Notes under the pieces: model-generated
Seen by the model: the letters and a program-made list of their open reading frames with translations, nothing else
Told to the model about the DNA's origin: nothing
The model's database searches: none
NCBI GenBank assembly: GCA_900549775.1
Contig: URPR01000005.1
Location: 1-64,000, forward strand
Direction of reading: 5' to 3'
Origin: an uncultured Oscillospiraceae bacterium
GTDB lineage: Bacteria; Bacillota; Clostridia; Oscillospirales; Acutalibacteraceae
DNA: 64,000 nt
Shown: positions 52,948-62,853 of the stretch, piece by piece
Position numbering within the stretch: position 1 is the first letter of the stretch
Layout of the letters: the number at the start of each line of letters is the position of its first letter
Program-made: the position numbers and the translations under genes

Positions 52948-54288
52948 TTGTTTAAGACAATACACAATGCTTGGAAGGACCCGGAACTTAGAAAAAAATT
53001 GTTATTTACAGTCTTTATAGTTATAATCTTTAGAATAGGGTCAATAATACCGGTTCCTTTTCTGGACGCAGATGCTTTGAGGAACTTTATGGGCGCGAGG
53101 GTAACTGAAAACTCATTTTTCGGTTTTGTAAATATGCTATCTGGTGGAGCCTTTTCGCACGGAACGTTGTTTGCATTATCCATTCAACCGTATATTAATG
53201 CGTCGATCATAATGCAACTGATGACAGTGGTTATTCCGTCATTGGAAAAGCTGCAGAAGGAAGGCGAAGAAGGTCGCAAAAAAATGACAGCTATAACCAG
53301 GGTTTTAACAGTGACGATAGGTGTTTTGCAAGCTACGATGTTTTATTTGTGGCTAAGAAATGCGGGAAGAGTCACCATGTATAACGAAGGCTTTGCAGGC
53401 ATTTTTTCAGCGATTGTAATCGTCAGTGTTTTAACAGCTGGTACGGCGCTTATCATGTGGCTTGGCGAACAAATCAACGATAAGGGCGTAGGAAATGGAA
53501 TTTCCATTTTACTGTTTGCGGGTATCGTAGCCAGAATGCCAATGCTTATTACAACGTTGTGGGGATACATTTCTTTGGCAATAGAATCGCCTAACATGAA
53601 CTTTGTCGGTAGAGAAAACTGGTATTTCTACATTTTTGTGCCATTGTTTGTGGTTTTGCTGTTTGTAATCATTTGGTTGATTACGTACACAAATGATGCT
53701 GAAAGAAGGATACCGATTCAATATGCTAAGAGGGTAGTAGGTAGGAAAATGTACGGCGGCCAGAGCACACATATTCCAGTTAAGCTGAGCGGATCAGGTG
53801 TTATGCCGATTATCTTTGCGCAATCGATATTATCTTTACCTTCGGCAGTGAAGGCTGTTATGGATACTAAGGCTCCGGGTTGGATTGATTCTTTAAATAA
53901 CGCATTGTCTGTTACAGGCTGGATTTATCCTACAATTTATTTTGTATTTATAATATTCTTTGCGTATTTTTATCTTTCGATCCAATATAATCCTATAGAG
54001 ATGGCAAACAATCTTCGTCAAAGTAGCGGCACTATTCCTGGAATCAGACCAGGTAAGCCAACCAGTGATTTCATTGCAAAGGTATTGTCGAAAATAACTT
54101 TAATGGGAGCATTTTTCCTTGGTTTCATTGCGATAGAACCGTTTATATTTAGTGACTTAACCTACATGTATCAAACAACTTTCCTTGGAGGAACATCGGT
54201 TATCATCATGGTAGGTGTAGCATTAGAAACAGTTAAGCAAATGGAATCTCAAATGATGATGCGCCACTATAAAGGATTCTTAGATTAA
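52948..54288 (+). CDS. secY: Protein translocase subunit SecY
   Basis: Channel subunit of the Sec translocon; 446 aa with ten predicted membrane helices. It starts at TTG right after the rplO stop, so translation is coupled. Family segments are RIGSIIPVPFLDADAL, the plug-region GGAFSHGTLFALSIQPYIN and the C-terminal QMESQMMMRHYKGFL. It is needed for the many signal-peptide proteins seen in the window. Confidence 0.97.
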   Translation: MFKTIHNAWKDPELRKKLLFTVFIVIIFRIGSIIPVPFLDADALRNFMGARVTENSFFGFVNMLSGGAFSHGTLFALSIQPYINASIIMQLMTVVIPSLEKLQKEGEEGRKKMTAITRVLTVTIGVLQATMFYLWLRNAGRVTMYNEGFAGIFSAIVIVSVLTAGTALIMWLGEQINDKGVGNGISILLFAGIVARMPMLITTLWGYISLAIESPNMNFVGRENWYFYIFVPLFVVLLFVIIWLITYTNDAERRIPIQYAKRVVGRKMYGGQSTHIPVKLSGSGVMPIIFAQSILSLPSAVKAVMDTKAPGWIDSLNNALSVTGWIYPTIYFVFIIFFAYFYLSIQYNPIEMANNLRQSSGTIPGIRPGKPTSDFIAKVLSKITLMGAFFLGFIAIEPFIFSDLTYMYQTTFLGGTSVIIMVGVALETVKQMESQMMMRHYKGFLD

Positions 54289-54361
54289 TAAAAGAGAAAA
54301 TTACAATCGATGCGGTTTTGTGGCTGCATCGAGGGTGACTTTCTAAAAAGAGGCTAATTTT

Positions 54362-54994
54362 ATGAATATCATACTTCTTGGAGCACCTGGTTCAGGCAAA
54401 GGTACACAGGCTGAATTTATAGAAAAGTATTTGTCTGTAAGGTCTATATCTACGGGCAATATTATCAGATCGGAGCTGAAAAGCGGCACGAAATTGGGTC
54501 TAGAAGCGAAATCTTATATAGAAAAAGGTTTATTACTTCCGGATGAAGTTGTTATAAACATGGTGAAAGAAACTGTAGCAAAACCGGAGTACAAAAATGG
54601 TTTTATATTGGACGGATTTCCTAGGACCATAGCACAAGCCGAGGCTTTGGGTAGGCTAAATGTAAATATAGATAAAGTTATTGACATAGAGGTTGATGAC
54701 CAATCGATTATAAATAGACTATCGGGACGCCGTGTCTGTGAGAATTGTGGAGCAAGTTATCATTTAGAAAATAAAAAACCAGAAAAACCTGGAACTTGTG
54801 ATAAATGTCACAGCACCCTTATTCAGCGGAAGGATGACCAAGTTGAGACGATAAAAGAGAGACTGAAAATCTATCATGAGCAGACAGAGCCCTTGAAGGA
54901 GTATTATAAACGCGAGGGCAAGCTTGTAAAGATAGAAGGAAACAAAAGCGTAGAAGAAACTAAATCTTTAGTTTTGAAGTCCTTGGAGGAATAG
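54362..54994 (+). CDS. adk: Adenylate kinase
   Basis: Interconverts ATP + AMP and 2 ADP. 210 aa; P-loop GAPGSGKGTQAEF (about 7-19), AMP site GFILDGFPRT and a long lid with four cysteines (CENC and CDKC), so it is the zinc-binding form. A 73-base gap with a weak hairpin separates it from secY. Confidence 0.97.
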   Translation: MNIILLGAPGSGKGTQAEFIEKYLSVRSISTGNIIRSELKSGTKLGLEAKSYIEKGLLLPDEVVINMVKETVAKPEYKNGFILDGFPRTIAQAEALGRLNVNIDKVIDIEVDDQSIINRLSGRRVCENCGASYHLENKKPEKPGTCDKCHSTLIQRKDDQVETIKERLKIYHEQTEPLKEYYKREGKLVKIEGNKSVEETKSLVLKSLEE

Positions 54995-54997
54995 GTT

Positions 54998-55750
54998 ATG
55001 GTCGTTTTGAAGACTAAAAGAGAAATAGATCAAATGAAAAAGGCCGGTAAAATAGCAGCAAATGCATTACATTTGGCCGGAAGATCAATTTCTCCGGGAA
55101 TTACTACTTGGGATTTAGACTTTATGATACGAGAGTATATAGAAAAGCAGGGCGCTAAACCGTCTTGCCTTGGCTATGGAGGGTTTCCAAACAGCTCTTG
55201 TATTTCAATCAACAATGAGGTTGTTCATGGCATACCGAGCAAAAAACGCAAGGTTGAATCTGGAGATATAGTCAGCATAGATGTATCAGCTTTTTACAAT
55301 GGCTTTCACGGAGATACAGCTTATACGTTTGCATGTGGCGAAGTTAGCGATCAAGCTCGTGCACTTTTAAAAGCGACGCAGGAGTCTTTGATGGAAGGCA
55401 TAAAAAAAGCGGTGGTTGGAAACAGAATAGGCGATATATCTTCAACGATTCAAGAGTATGTCGAGGCACGCAATTACTCGGTGGTACGAGATTTTGTCGG
55501 TCACGGAGTAGGTGCGAAGCTACATGAGGATCCTAGTGTACCAAATTATGGATTACCTTCAAGAGGAGTACGTCTTTTACCTGGAATGACAATAGCGATA
55601 GAACCTATGATAAACGCCGGAACTTATGAAGTGGAAATTTTGCCCGATGACTGGACTGCAGTAACCAAAGACGGAAAACTTTCGGCACATTTTGAGCATA
55701 CAGTTGCGGTTACGCCTTCAGGACCGATGATTTTGACGTTACCGGATTGA
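54998..55750 (+). CDS. map: Methionine aminopeptidase, type I
   Basis: Removes the N-terminal Met from new proteins. 250 aa with the pita-bread metal ligands: Asp pair in SIDVSAFYNGFHGDTAYTF (in parts, SIDVSAF and GDTAYTF), His in GHGVGAKLHEDP and Glu residues in AIEPM and FEHTVAVT. It begins three bases after adk and is followed by the KOW gene. Confidence 0.96.
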   Translation: MVVLKTKREIDQMKKAGKIAANALHLAGRSISPGITTWDLDFMIREYIEKQGAKPSCLGYGGFPNSSCISINNEVVHGIPSKKRKVESGDIVSIDVSAFYNGFHGDTAYTFACGEVSDQARALLKATQESLMEGIKKAVVGNRIGDISSTIQEYVEARNYSVVRDFVGHGVGAKLHEDPSVPNYGLPSRGVRLLPGMTIAIEPMINAGTYEVEILPDDWTAVTKDGKLSAHFEHTVAVTPSGPMILTLPD

Positions 55751-55762
55751 TGGAGGGTAAAT

Positions 55763-56014
55763 ATGGATATTAAAGAAGGTTCGGTTGTAGTATCTAGAGC
55801 GGGACACGATAAAGATGATTTTTTTGTAGTTTTGAAAGTTAGCGGAAAAAATGTTATAATATGTGATGGCAAAAGAAGGACGCTTGAAAAACCAAAAGTA
55901 AAAAATGAAAAACATCTTATAGTGACGAAAGAAAAACTGGATGCCAGTTTTATGCAAACAAATTGTGCTATTAGGAAAAAGCTCAACTTGCTTAAAAAAA
56001 TGGCTGAAGGTTAG
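55763..56014 (+). CDS. KOW-domain RNA-binding protein (L14e/L6e/L27e-like)
   Basis: 83-aa protein with a KOW motif at the start (KEGSVVVSRAGHDKDDFFVVL) and a basic tail. Such proteins are common between map and infA in Clostridia and Bacillales and are thought to bind RNA or the ribosome; no function is settled. GGAGGG precedes the ATG. Confidence 0.85.
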   Translation: MDIKEGSVVVSRAGHDKDDFFVVLKVSGKNVIICDGKRRTLEKPKVKNEKHLIVTKEKLDASFMQTNCAIRKKLNLLKKMAEG

Positions 56015-56037
56015 TTATATGAACAGGAGGGTTATGC

Positions 56038-56256
56038 TTGTCGAAGCAAGATGTAATTGAGATTGAAGGTATAGTTAAAGAAGCACTACCAAATGCACAA
56101 TTCATGGTAGAGCTTCCGAATGGAAAAACAATATTAGCGCATATTTCCGGTAAACTTAGAATGAATTACATTAAGATTTTGCCCGGAGATAAAGTAACTG
56201 TGGAGATGTCTCCATATGATTTAACAAGAGGAAGAATTATTTGGAGAGCCAAATAA
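56038..56256 (+). CDS. infA: Translation initiation factor IF-1
   Basis: OB-fold factor blocking the A site during initiation. 72 aa from TTG behind [26 protein letters not shown] and [20 protein letters not shown] are typical. It is followed by rpmJ, as in other Firmicutes. Confidence 0.97.
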   Translation: MSKQDVIEIEGIVKEALPNAQFMVELPNGKTILAHISGKLRMNYIKILPGDKVTVEMSPYDLTRGRIIWRAK

Positions 56257-56299
56257 AACTAAGAAAATCGTTGAGATTTTACTTGAAGGGGGTATATAA

Positions 56300-56413
56300 A
56301 TGAAGGTCAGACCTTCTGTAAAGAAAATTTGCGAGAAATGTAAAATCATTAAGCGCAAAGGTAAAATAATGGTAATTTGTGAAAATCCTAAACATAAACA
56401 ACGTCAGGGATAA
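56300..56413 (+). CDS. rpmJ: 50S ribosomal protein L36
   Basis: bL36, 37 aa, a zinc-ribbon protein with Cys11, Cys14, Cys27 and His32 (CEKC ... CENPKH). AAGGGGG lies before the ATG. It sits in its usual place between infA and rpsM. Confidence 0.97.
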   Translation: MKVRPSVKKICEKCKIIKRKGKIMVICENPKHKQRQG

Positions 56414-56435
56414 AATAAAAAATGGAGGTGTATTT

Positions 56436-56804
56436 ATGGCACGTATAGCAGGTGTTGACTTACCTAGAGATAAACGTGTTGAGATTGGTCTTTCGTACAT
56501 TTTCGGTATAGGAAGAAAAACCGCAAGCGATATTATTAAGGCAACAGGGATTAATCCGGACACGAGAGTTAGAGATCTTACAGAAAATGATGTAGCAGCT
56601 TTGAGAGAATATATCGACAAACATTGTAGAGTTGAAGGTGACTTAAGGCGTGACATCGCTTTTGATATTAAGAGATTGGTTGAAATAGGATGCTATAGAG
56701 GTATACGTCATCGTAAAGGTTTGCCGGTAAGAGGTCAGAGGTCGAAAACCAATGCTAGAACCAGAAAAGGTCCTAGAAAGACAATGGCTAATAAGAAAAA
56801 ATAA
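56436..56804 (+). CDS. rpsM: 30S ribosomal protein S13
   Basis: uS13 of the 30S head, bridging to the 50S. ATG at 56436 follows GGAGGTG, giving [20 protein letters not shown] as start; the longer upstream frame overlaps rpmJ. 122 aa, ending in the basic [14 protein letters not shown] tail. Confidence 0.97.
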   Translation: MARIAGVDLPRDKRVEIGLSYIFGIGRKTASDIIKATGINPDTRVRDLTENDVAALREYIDKHCRVEGDLRRDIAFDIKRLVEIGCYRGIRHRKGLPVRGQRSKTNARTRKGPRKTMANKKK

Positions 56805-56820
56805 GGAGGGGTTATAAGAC

Positions 56821-57225
56821 ATGGCAGTACAGAAATCTGGTAAAAAAGCAACAGTTCGCAGAAGACGTGAACGTAAGAATATTGAACGTGGTCAAGCGCA
56901 CATTCAGTCTACATTTAACAACACCATAGTAACAATAACAGATGTGAACGGAAATGCAGTATCTTGGGCAAGTTCAGGGGAACTTGGTTTTAGAGGTTCT
57001 AGGAAATCTACGCCATTTGCAGCGCAAACGGCAGCTGAAACAGCAGCAAAAACTGCGATGGAACATGGCATGAAAACTGTAGAGGTTTTTGTTAAAGGAC
57101 CGGGAGCAGGACGTGAAGCAGCAGTTAGAGCGCTACAAGGTGCAGGTTTGGAAGTTAGCATGATAAAAGATGTAACTCCGATTCCGCACAATGGATGTCG
57201 TCCGCCAAAAAGAAGAAGAGTATAG
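56821..57225 (+). CDS. rpsK: 30S ribosomal protein S11
   Basis: uS11 of the 30S platform, near the mRNA exit. 134 aa, basic N-terminus, then [18 protein letters not shown] and [20 protein letters not shown], ending [23 protein letters not shown] precedes the ATG. Confidence 0.97.
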   Translation: MAVQKSGKKATVRRRRERKNIERGQAHIQSTFNNTIVTITDVNGNAVSWASSGELGFRGSRKSTPFAAQTAAETAAKTAMEHGMKTVEVFVKGPGAGREAAVRALQGAGLEVSMIKDVTPIPHNGCRPPKRRRV

Positions 57226-57254
57226 TCATAATAACAGGAGGTGTATTTTAACTA

Positions 57255-57884
57255 ATGGCAAGATATACAGGAGCAGTTTGTAGACTTTGTAGAAGAGAAG
57301 GCCAAAAGCTTTATTTAAAAGGTGATAGATGTTATACTGACAAATGTTCAGTAGGAAGGAGATCGTATGCACCTGGTCAGCACGGTCAAGGCAGAAAGAA
57401 AATTTCTGAATACGGTTTACAATTACGTGCAAAACAAGCTACAAGGCGTTACTATGGAGTTTTAGAAGGACAATTTAGACATTACTATGATTTAGCGAAG
57501 AAGAGAGAAGGTAAGGTTGGTGAACAACTTTTAGTTGTTCTGGAAACCCGCTTAGACAATATAGTTTACAGACTAGGTTTTGCAAGTTCTCGTCCGGAAG
57601 CTAGACAATTAGTAATTCATAATCATTTCTCAGTTAATGGCAAGAAAGTTAACATACCATCTTACTTAGTGAAACCGGGAGATGTTATCAGTATAAACGA
57701 GAAGAGCCGCCAAAGCGAAAAAATCAAAGGAATATTGGAAAGAAATGCTTCTCGTCCTGTGCCGAAATGGTTAGAGGTTAATTCTGAGCAATTCGCAGGG
57801 GAAATGATTAATTATCCGGTGCGTGAAGACATAGATTTACCGGTTGAAGAAACGCTTATCGTTGAGTTGTACTCCAAGCTATAA
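57255..57884 (+). CDS. rpsD: 30S ribosomal protein S4
   Basis: uS4, a 16S assembly initiator and autoregulator in Firmicutes. 209 aa with the zinc-binding N-terminus (CRLCRREG ... CYTDKC, four cysteines) and the S4 domain [28 protein letters not shown] precedes the ATG. Confidence 0.97.
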   Translation: MARYTGAVCRLCRREGQKLYLKGDRCYTDKCSVGRRSYAPGQHGQGRKKISEYGLQLRAKQATRRYYGVLEGQFRHYYDLAKKREGKVGEQLLVVLETRLDNIVYRLGFASSRPEARQLVIHNHFSVNGKKVNIPSYLVKPGDVISINEKSRQSEKIKGILERNASRPVPKWLEVNSEQFAGEMINYPVREDIDLPVEETLIVELYSKL

Positions 57885-57947
57885 TAGGTTATTTTTAATA
57901 GTTAATTTAATATTTAATAACCTAATTAAACGAAGGAGGAACTAACG

Positions 57948-58898
57948 ATGTTAGAGATGGAAAAACCAAGAATTTCTGTAGAAGACTTATCTGAAGATGG
58001 AACATATGGAAAGTTTGTTGTTGAGCCTTTAGAAAGAGGTTTTGGAAATACTTTGGGAAATAGCTTAAGAAGAGTGTTGCTTTCTTCGCTTCCGGGTGTG
58101 GCGGTAACTTCAGTGAAAATAGATGGAGTTATGCATGAATTTTCAACCATACCGGGCGTTAAAGAAGACGTAACGGAAATAGTATTGAACTTAAAAAGTT
58201 TAATAGCTAGGCTGGAAACAGACGAAGCTAAGACTATATTCATGAGGAAGAAAGGTCCATGCGAGTTAAAAGCAGGAGACATTCCATTTGATGGAGAAAT
58301 AGAGATTTTGAACCCGGACCTACACATAGCTACCTTGAACGAAGATGCAGATTTGTGCATGGAGCTAGTGATAGATAAGGGAAGGGGCTATGTTTCTGCA
58401 GATAAGAATAAAAAAGAAATGCAAGATAACACATTGGGAGTAATTCCGATAGATTCTATATATACGCCAGTGTTGAAAGTAAACTACAATGTTGAAAATA
58501 CCAGGGTAGGGCAGATAACTGACTATGATAAGTTATCGATAGAAGTCTGGACCAATGGTGTTATCGATGCAAAAGAAGCGATATCGTTGTCGGCGAAGAT
58601 ATTGATGGAACATTTAAACTTGTTCTCAGATTTAACCGAAGCTGAGAGCGGATTGAACATTTTAGTTGAAAAAAATACGAGTGACAAAGAAAAAATTCTT
58701 GGTATAACTTTGGATGAAATGGACTTATCTGTTCGTTCTTTCAACTGTTTAAAACGTGCAGGGATAAATACCGTTGAAGATTTGACCAAGAAAACAGAAA
58801 CTGACATGATGAAGGTCAGAAATCTTGGTAGAAAATCTTTAGAGGAAGTAATAAAGAAGTTAAAGTCTTATGGGCTAGACCTCTGTAAAGAAGATTAA
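57948..58898 (+). CDS. rpoA: RNA polymerase subunit alpha
   Basis: Scaffold for polymerase assembly and activator contact. 316 aa: N-terminal dimerisation domain (with [20 protein letters not shown] near 25-44 in parts) and C-terminal DNA-binding domain from about 245 ([20 protein letters not shown] segment and [12 protein letters not shown]). AAGGAGGA precedes the ATG. Confidence 0.97.
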   Translation: MLEMEKPRISVEDLSEDGTYGKFVVEPLERGFGNTLGNSLRRVLLSSLPGVAVTSVKIDGVMHEFSTIPGVKEDVTEIVLNLKSLIARLETDEAKTIFMRKKGPCELKAGDIPFDGEIEILNPDLHIATLNEDADLCMELVIDKGRGYVSADKNKKEMQDNTLGVIPIDSIYTPVLKVNYNVENTRVGQITDYDKLSIEVWTNGVIDAKEAISLSAKILMEHLNLFSDLTEAESGLNILVEKNTSDKEKILGITLDEMDLSVRSFNCLKRAGINTVEDLTKKTETDMMKVRNLGRKSLEEVIKKLKSYGLDLCKED

Positions 58899-58929
58899 TG
58901 ATGAATAAATTGTAAAGGAGTGAATTTTG

Positions 58930-59271
58930 ATGCCAGGAACTAGGAAGCTTGGAAGGACCGCTTCACACAGAACGGCTATGCTAAGAGCAATGGTGACTTT
59001 CCTTTTAGAGAAAGGTAAGATCGAGACCACGGTGTATAGAGCTAAAGAAGTGCGTTCAGTAACGGAAAAAATGATTACGTTAGCGAAAGACAATAGTTTG
59101 CATAATAAACGTTTAGCGTTGGCTTTTATTACTAAAGAAGAAGTAGTGAAAAAGCTGTTCGATGAAATAGCACCAAAATATGCAGATAAAAATGGTGGAT
59201 ATACGAGGATCAGTAAGTTAGGACCAAGACGTGGTGATGCAGCAGAAATGGCGATAATAGAATTAATATAA
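58930..59271 (+). CDS. rplQ: 50S ribosomal protein L17
   Basis: bL17, last gene of the superoperon. 113 aa, with [20 protein letters not shown] and [29 protein letters not shown] lies upstream; the TTG just before the ATG is an alternative start. A terminator follows. Confidence 0.97.
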   Translation: MPGTRKLGRTASHRTAMLRAMVTFLLEKGKIETTVYRAKEVRSVTEKMITLAKDNSLHNKRLALAFITKEEVVKKLFDEIAPKYADKNGGYTRISKLGPRRGDAAEMAIIELI

Positions 59272-59287
59272 GGTTAAATTAAAATAT

Positions 59288-59321
59288 AACGCGGGCAAGA
59301 GAAGTTTCTCTTGCCCGCGTT
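59288..59321 (+). terminator. Terminator of the ribosomal superoperon
   Basis: 15-bp GC-rich stem AACGCGGGCAAGAGA with its complement, four-base loop, followed by TGTTGT. The T-run is weak but the stem is very stable. Confidence 0.8.
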
Positions 59322-59354
59322 TGTTGTAAGTTTTAAAATTAAGAGTGCTTTATT

Positions 59355-59387
59355 TTGACAAAAAATATAGGAAGTCAATGAGATAAT
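59355..59387 (+). promoter_or_regulatory. Candidate Spo0A-type spoIIG promoter
   Basis: TTGACA (59355-59360) and GATAAT (59382-59387) are 21 bases apart, too far for an ordinary sigma-A promoter but like the over-spaced spoIIG promoter that Spo0A activates in Bacillus. The TTTTGACAAAA around the -35 is one base from an inverted 0A box. The role is inferred. Confidence 0.45.
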
Positions 59388-59443
59388 AAAATAAAAAAAC
59401 AGATGGGAGATGGTTTTAGCAAATTAATTACGTGGAGGACAGC

Positions 59444-60310
59444 ATGAGACAAGTGATATACATAGATGTTTTGCTTTGTGTAAACTTATTAATTAATTAT
59501 GTCATATTGATTTTGGGGGCTAAGCTTTTAAACTTAAGAATAAAGCGAAAAAGGTTGATATTATCGGCGTTGATGGGTTCGTTTTATTCCATTTTTATTT
59601 TTTTTGACCAAATAAATTTACTGCTATCGTTATTTATAAAATTACTTATGTCAATAACAATAATACTCATAGCGTATGGTTTTATAAATACAAGGAGTTT
59701 CGTAAAATCGATAGTTACTTTTTATTTTATAAACTTTATTTTCGGAGGCATAATATTTTGCATTTGGTACTTTATTTCACCGAAGGGAATCTTTATAAAA
59801 AATGGGATAGTATATTTTGATATTTCTCCGACATTCCTGATTTTATCGACTGTGGTGATATATTTTTCTATAAAGATATATCAATATTTCTTAGGAGAAA
59901 ATGATTTACACAATAGTGTTTGCGATTTGGAAATTTTGAACAAAGGAAGAATTGTTGAGCTTTTTGCCAAAGTAGACACCGGAAATAGCCTGAAAGAGCC
60001 ATTTTCAAATAAACCGGTAATAGTTGCTGAGTATGAATCGCTAAAAGACATATTGCCACCGGAGGTAAAAAATTATATTCAAGATAATGTTGAAGATTGG
60101 ACAGCAAAAGGCAAAAAAACTAGTTTGCTTCGTGTTATACCTTACAGCACTGTTTCCGGAGAGGGTTTACTGCCTGCGTTTATACCAGAAAAGGTTACTA
60201 TTAGATATAAAAATAAAACTTACATAAAGGAATCTTTTTTAGCAATTTCAAAAAGAAATTTATTTTTAGGGGACTACAAAGCCCTTGTACCGCCGGACTT
60301 GATAGATTAA
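59444..60310 (+). CDS. spoIIGA: Sigma-E processing peptidase SpoIIGA
   Basis: Membrane aspartic protease that cuts pro-sigma-E in the mother cell after a signal from the forespore. ATG at 59444 follows GGAGGAC; 288 aa. Five hydrophobic helices fill residues 1-150, followed by a soluble domain with the catalytic VDTGNSLKEPFSNKPV motif (about 177-192). The next gene encodes its substrate, the usual spoIIG arrangement. It is strong evidence that the organism, or its recent ancestor, makes endospores. Confidence 0.94.
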   Translation: MRQVIYIDVLLCVNLLINYVILILGAKLLNLRIKRKRLILSALMGSFYSIFIFFDQINLLLSLFIKLLMSITIILIAYGFINTRSFVKSIVTFYFINFIFGGIIFCIWYFISPKGIFIKNGIVYFDISPTFLILSTVVIYFSIKIYQYFLGENDLHNSVCDLEILNKGRIVELFAKVDTGNSLKEPFSNKPVIVAEYESLKDILPPEVKNYIQDNVEDWTAKGKKTSLLRVIPYSTVSGEGLLPAFIPEKVTIRYKNKTYIKESFLAISKRNLFLGDYKALVPPDLID

Positions 60311-60346
60311 ATCAGTTAAAGTTATGAAAGAAAGGATTGACTTCGG

Positions 60347-61057
60347 GTGAAACTGTTTTTGAATTTGAAAAATAAGTTAATAATTTTCTTTAAAAAATTC
60401 AGGAAAAAAGGAATACATTACATAAACGGTGCACAGACGTTGCCGGCGCCTCTTAATAAAGATGAAGAAAACGAAATAATGGAAAACATAAGAAACGGAG
60501 TGAAAGATGCCAGAGAACCGCTTATAACACATAACTTAAGGTTGGTGGTGTACATTGCCAAAAAGTTTGATTCAACAGGCGTATGTGTAGAAGACTTGAT
60601 ATCCATAGGAACGATAGGGCTTATTAAGGCGGTGAAAACTTTTTGCCCCGATAGGAATATAAAGTTAGCTACATATGCCTCTCGGTGCATAGAAAACGAA
60701 ATATTGATGTACCTTAGAAAATTAACGCAACTGAAAAATGAAATATCGCTGGATGAACCGTTAAACACGGACTGGGACGGTAACGAACTTCTACTTTCTG
60801 ATATTTTAGGAAGCGACCAAGATATAGTGAATAAGGGTGTAGAGCGTGAAGCTGAGTGTACAGTGCTTCATGACGTGGTGTCGAAGTTGTCTCAGCGTGA
60901 AAAGAGCATTGTTGAACTGAGGTTTGGGCTTTCCGGACACAAAGAACATACTCAAAAAGAAGTGGCGGATTCTCTTGGCATATCGCAATCTTACATATCG
61001 CGGTTAGAAAAAAGAATAATAGATAGATTAAAAAAAGACTTAGAAAAAGTATGCTAA
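60347..61057 (+). CDS. sigE: RNA polymerase sporulation sigma factor SigE (pro-sigma-E)
   Basis: Mother-cell sigma factor made as an inactive precursor. 236 aa from GTG after AAAGGA. The basic, hydrophobic N-terminal part (about 1-25) is the prosequence, followed by [13 protein letters not shown]. Region 2 has [19 protein letters not shown] and [18 protein letters not shown]; region 4 has the helix-turn-helix [20 protein letters not shown]. In most relatives sigG follows directly; here a cell-wall gene follows instead. Confidence 0.95.
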   Translation: MKLFLNLKNKLIIFFKKFRKKGIHYINGAQTLPAPLNKDEENEIMENIRNGVKDAREPLITHNLRLVVYIAKKFDSTGVCVEDLISIGTIGLIKAVKTFCPDRNIKLATYASRCIENEILMYLRKLTQLKNEISLDEPLNTDWDGNELLLSDILGSDQDIVNKGVEREAECTVLHDVVSKLSQREKSIVELRFGLSGHKEHTQKEVADSLGISQSYISRLEKRIIDRLKKDLEKVC

Positions 61058-61078
61058 AATGGTGTTGGAAGTAAAATT

Positions 61079-61106
61079 TTGAACATGGGACAAAGTATGG
61101 TATAAT
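61079..61106 (+). promoter_or_regulatory. Promoter for the FHA-SEDS gene
   Basis: TTGAAC, a 16-base spacer and a perfect TATAAT with TG extension (TGGTATAAT), 34 bases before the ATG. Confidence 0.75.
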
Positions 61107-61136
61107 ACTCTTACATTTAAAAATAGGAAGGTTAAA

Positions 61137-62792
61137 TTGATGGTAACAGCGATTTCTACTGTTTTGTTTATAATAAGAGTTATTTTACCATTTCTGGCAA
61201 CTTTAGTGGTAATGCTGTGTTTTAGGTCCATGCGGACTACGCAAAGGGGCAAAAGGTCGCTTATAATTTTAAGGGATAAGCTTACAGGCGAAGAAAAGCC
61301 TATAATTTACTGGGAAAATTCTATAGGACGCAGCAGATCATGTGACATTGTAATAAAAGATTCTATGGTATCGCGAGAACATGCGGTATTGTTTCGTAGA
61401 AAAAAAGGCTGGATGATAAAAGATACCAACTCTAAAGCGGGGGTTTTGGTTAACGGCAAGCAGATATCCGGAGAAACTCAAGTTTACATAAACGATGCTA
61501 TATCGATAGGTGCTACGACTTTTGTTTTGAAAAAAGCCCCTGAACTTGAGGCACAAAAGTACAATTTAATTTCAAAAAGAGCAAACAAAAAAATAAAATC
61601 TGCGAGTTTATTGTTGTTTGTTTCACTTTTTCACTTTTTAATGGGAATTCAACCTCTCGTGAAAAACAATTTAGATTTAATAAGATGGTTCCCCTTGGCG
61701 TCTGTGATACTGATTACATGGGTATTTTTCTTTATATCTGCGTTTATTTTAAGGCGTGTAACTTTTGAGCATGAAACTTTGGCGCTGTTTCTTTCCGGTA
61801 TGGGAATAATCTTAATAGGTAACTATAACATGCAGGAAGTTTATAATCAGTTGGCGGCGCTTCTCATTGGGATTTTTACATATTGTTTTATTATTTGGTT
61901 TATTGAAAAGTTAGAAATAGTTATGAAATACAGGATGTTTATAGCTCTTTTGGCTATAGGCCTGTTTGCGTTAAACTTAATTTTAGGTAAAGAGGTTAAT
62001 GGGTCCAGAAACTGGATAACGCTAGGGCCGGTTTCCGTACAACCTTCGGAGTTTGTAAAGATTGCCTATGTGTTTGTAGGAGCTTCTACATTAGACAAAT
62101 TGCAAACAACGAAAAACTTAACAGGGTTTATATTATTTTCCGCTATGTGCATAGGGACACTGTTTTTAATAAAAGACTTCGGAACAGCATGTATCTTCTT
62201 TGTAGCGTTTTTACTCATATCGTTCATGCGTTCCGGAAGCCTTAGAACGGTTATTTTATCTTGTGCAGCGGCGGCCATTGGGGCATTTATGATTCTCAAT
62301 TTTAAGCCCTATATAAAAGATAGGTTTGCGGTATGGGGGCATGTTTGGGAATACCCGCAAAACAGCGGATACCAACAAACAAGGGTTCTAAGTTATATGT
62401 CAAGCGGAGGACTGTTTGGTGTAGGAGTGGGCGAAGGTAAACTTCAAGGTATTTTTGCGGCGTTAAATGATTTAATGTTTGGAGTAGTGAGTGAAGAGCT
62501 TGGCTTAATAGTGGCATTAATATCGGCACTTTTAATAGCAGGATTTGCATTTTCAGCTTATGGTTACGGAAATAAAAGTAGGTCTACTTTTTATTCTATA
62601 GCTTCTTGTGCAGCTGCCGGAATGCTAATTTTCCAAGCAGGTCTACACGTTTTTGGGTCAACGGATGTTTTGCCGTTAACTGGAGTTACATTTCCGTTTG
62701 TCAGTTTAGGAGGTTCTAGTCTTATATCATCGTGGGGACTTTTAGCTTTTATAAAAGCTGCCGATGAGCGTACTTATTCAATAAAACGGTGA
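61137..62792 (+). CDS. FHA-domain SEDS protein (FtsW/RodA/SpoVE family)
   Basis: 551 aa. One N-terminal membrane helix is followed by a forkhead-associated domain (about 45-135: GRSRSCDIVIKDSMVSREHA and NGKQISGETQVYINDAISIG in parts), which should bind phosphothreonine. From about 150 it is a SEDS glycosyltransferase with about ten helices, including GSRNWITLGPVSVQPSEFVK, the FGTACIFF region and the family's C-terminal FPFVSLGGSSLISSWG. SEDS proteins polymerise peptidoglycan with a class B PBP, which is the next gene. The FHA part suggests control by a Ser/Thr kinase. Confidence 0.9.
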   Translation: MMVTAISTVLFIIRVILPFLATLVVMLCFRSMRTTQRGKRSLIILRDKLTGEEKPIIYWENSIGRSRSCDIVIKDSMVSREHAVLFRRKKGWMIKDTNSKAGVLVNGKQISGETQVYINDAISIGATTFVLKKAPELEAQKYNLISKRANKKIKSASLLLFVSLFHFLMGIQPLVKNNLDLIRWFPLASVILITWVFFFISAFILRRVTFEHETLALFLSGMGIILIGNYNMQEVYNQLAALLIGIFTYCFIIWFIEKLEIVMKYRMFIALLAIGLFALNLILGKEVNGSRNWITLGPVSVQPSEFVKIAYVFVGASTLDKLQTTKNLTGFILFSAMCIGTLFLIKDFGTACIFFVAFLLISFMRSGSLRTVILSCAAAAIGAFMILNFKPYIKDRFAVWGHVWEYPQNSGYQQTRVLSYMSSGGLFGVGVGEGKLQGIFAALNDLMFGVVSEELGLIVALISALLIAGFAFSAYGYGNKSRSTFYSIASCAAAGMLIFQAGLHVFGSTDVLPLTGVTFPFVSLGGSSLISSWGLLAFIKAADERTYSIKR

Positions 62793-62853
62793 GGATCATA
62801 AATTTATTGCAGGGTGTTAGTTGATATTAAGTTAAATTTTTCTGGAGGACTTT

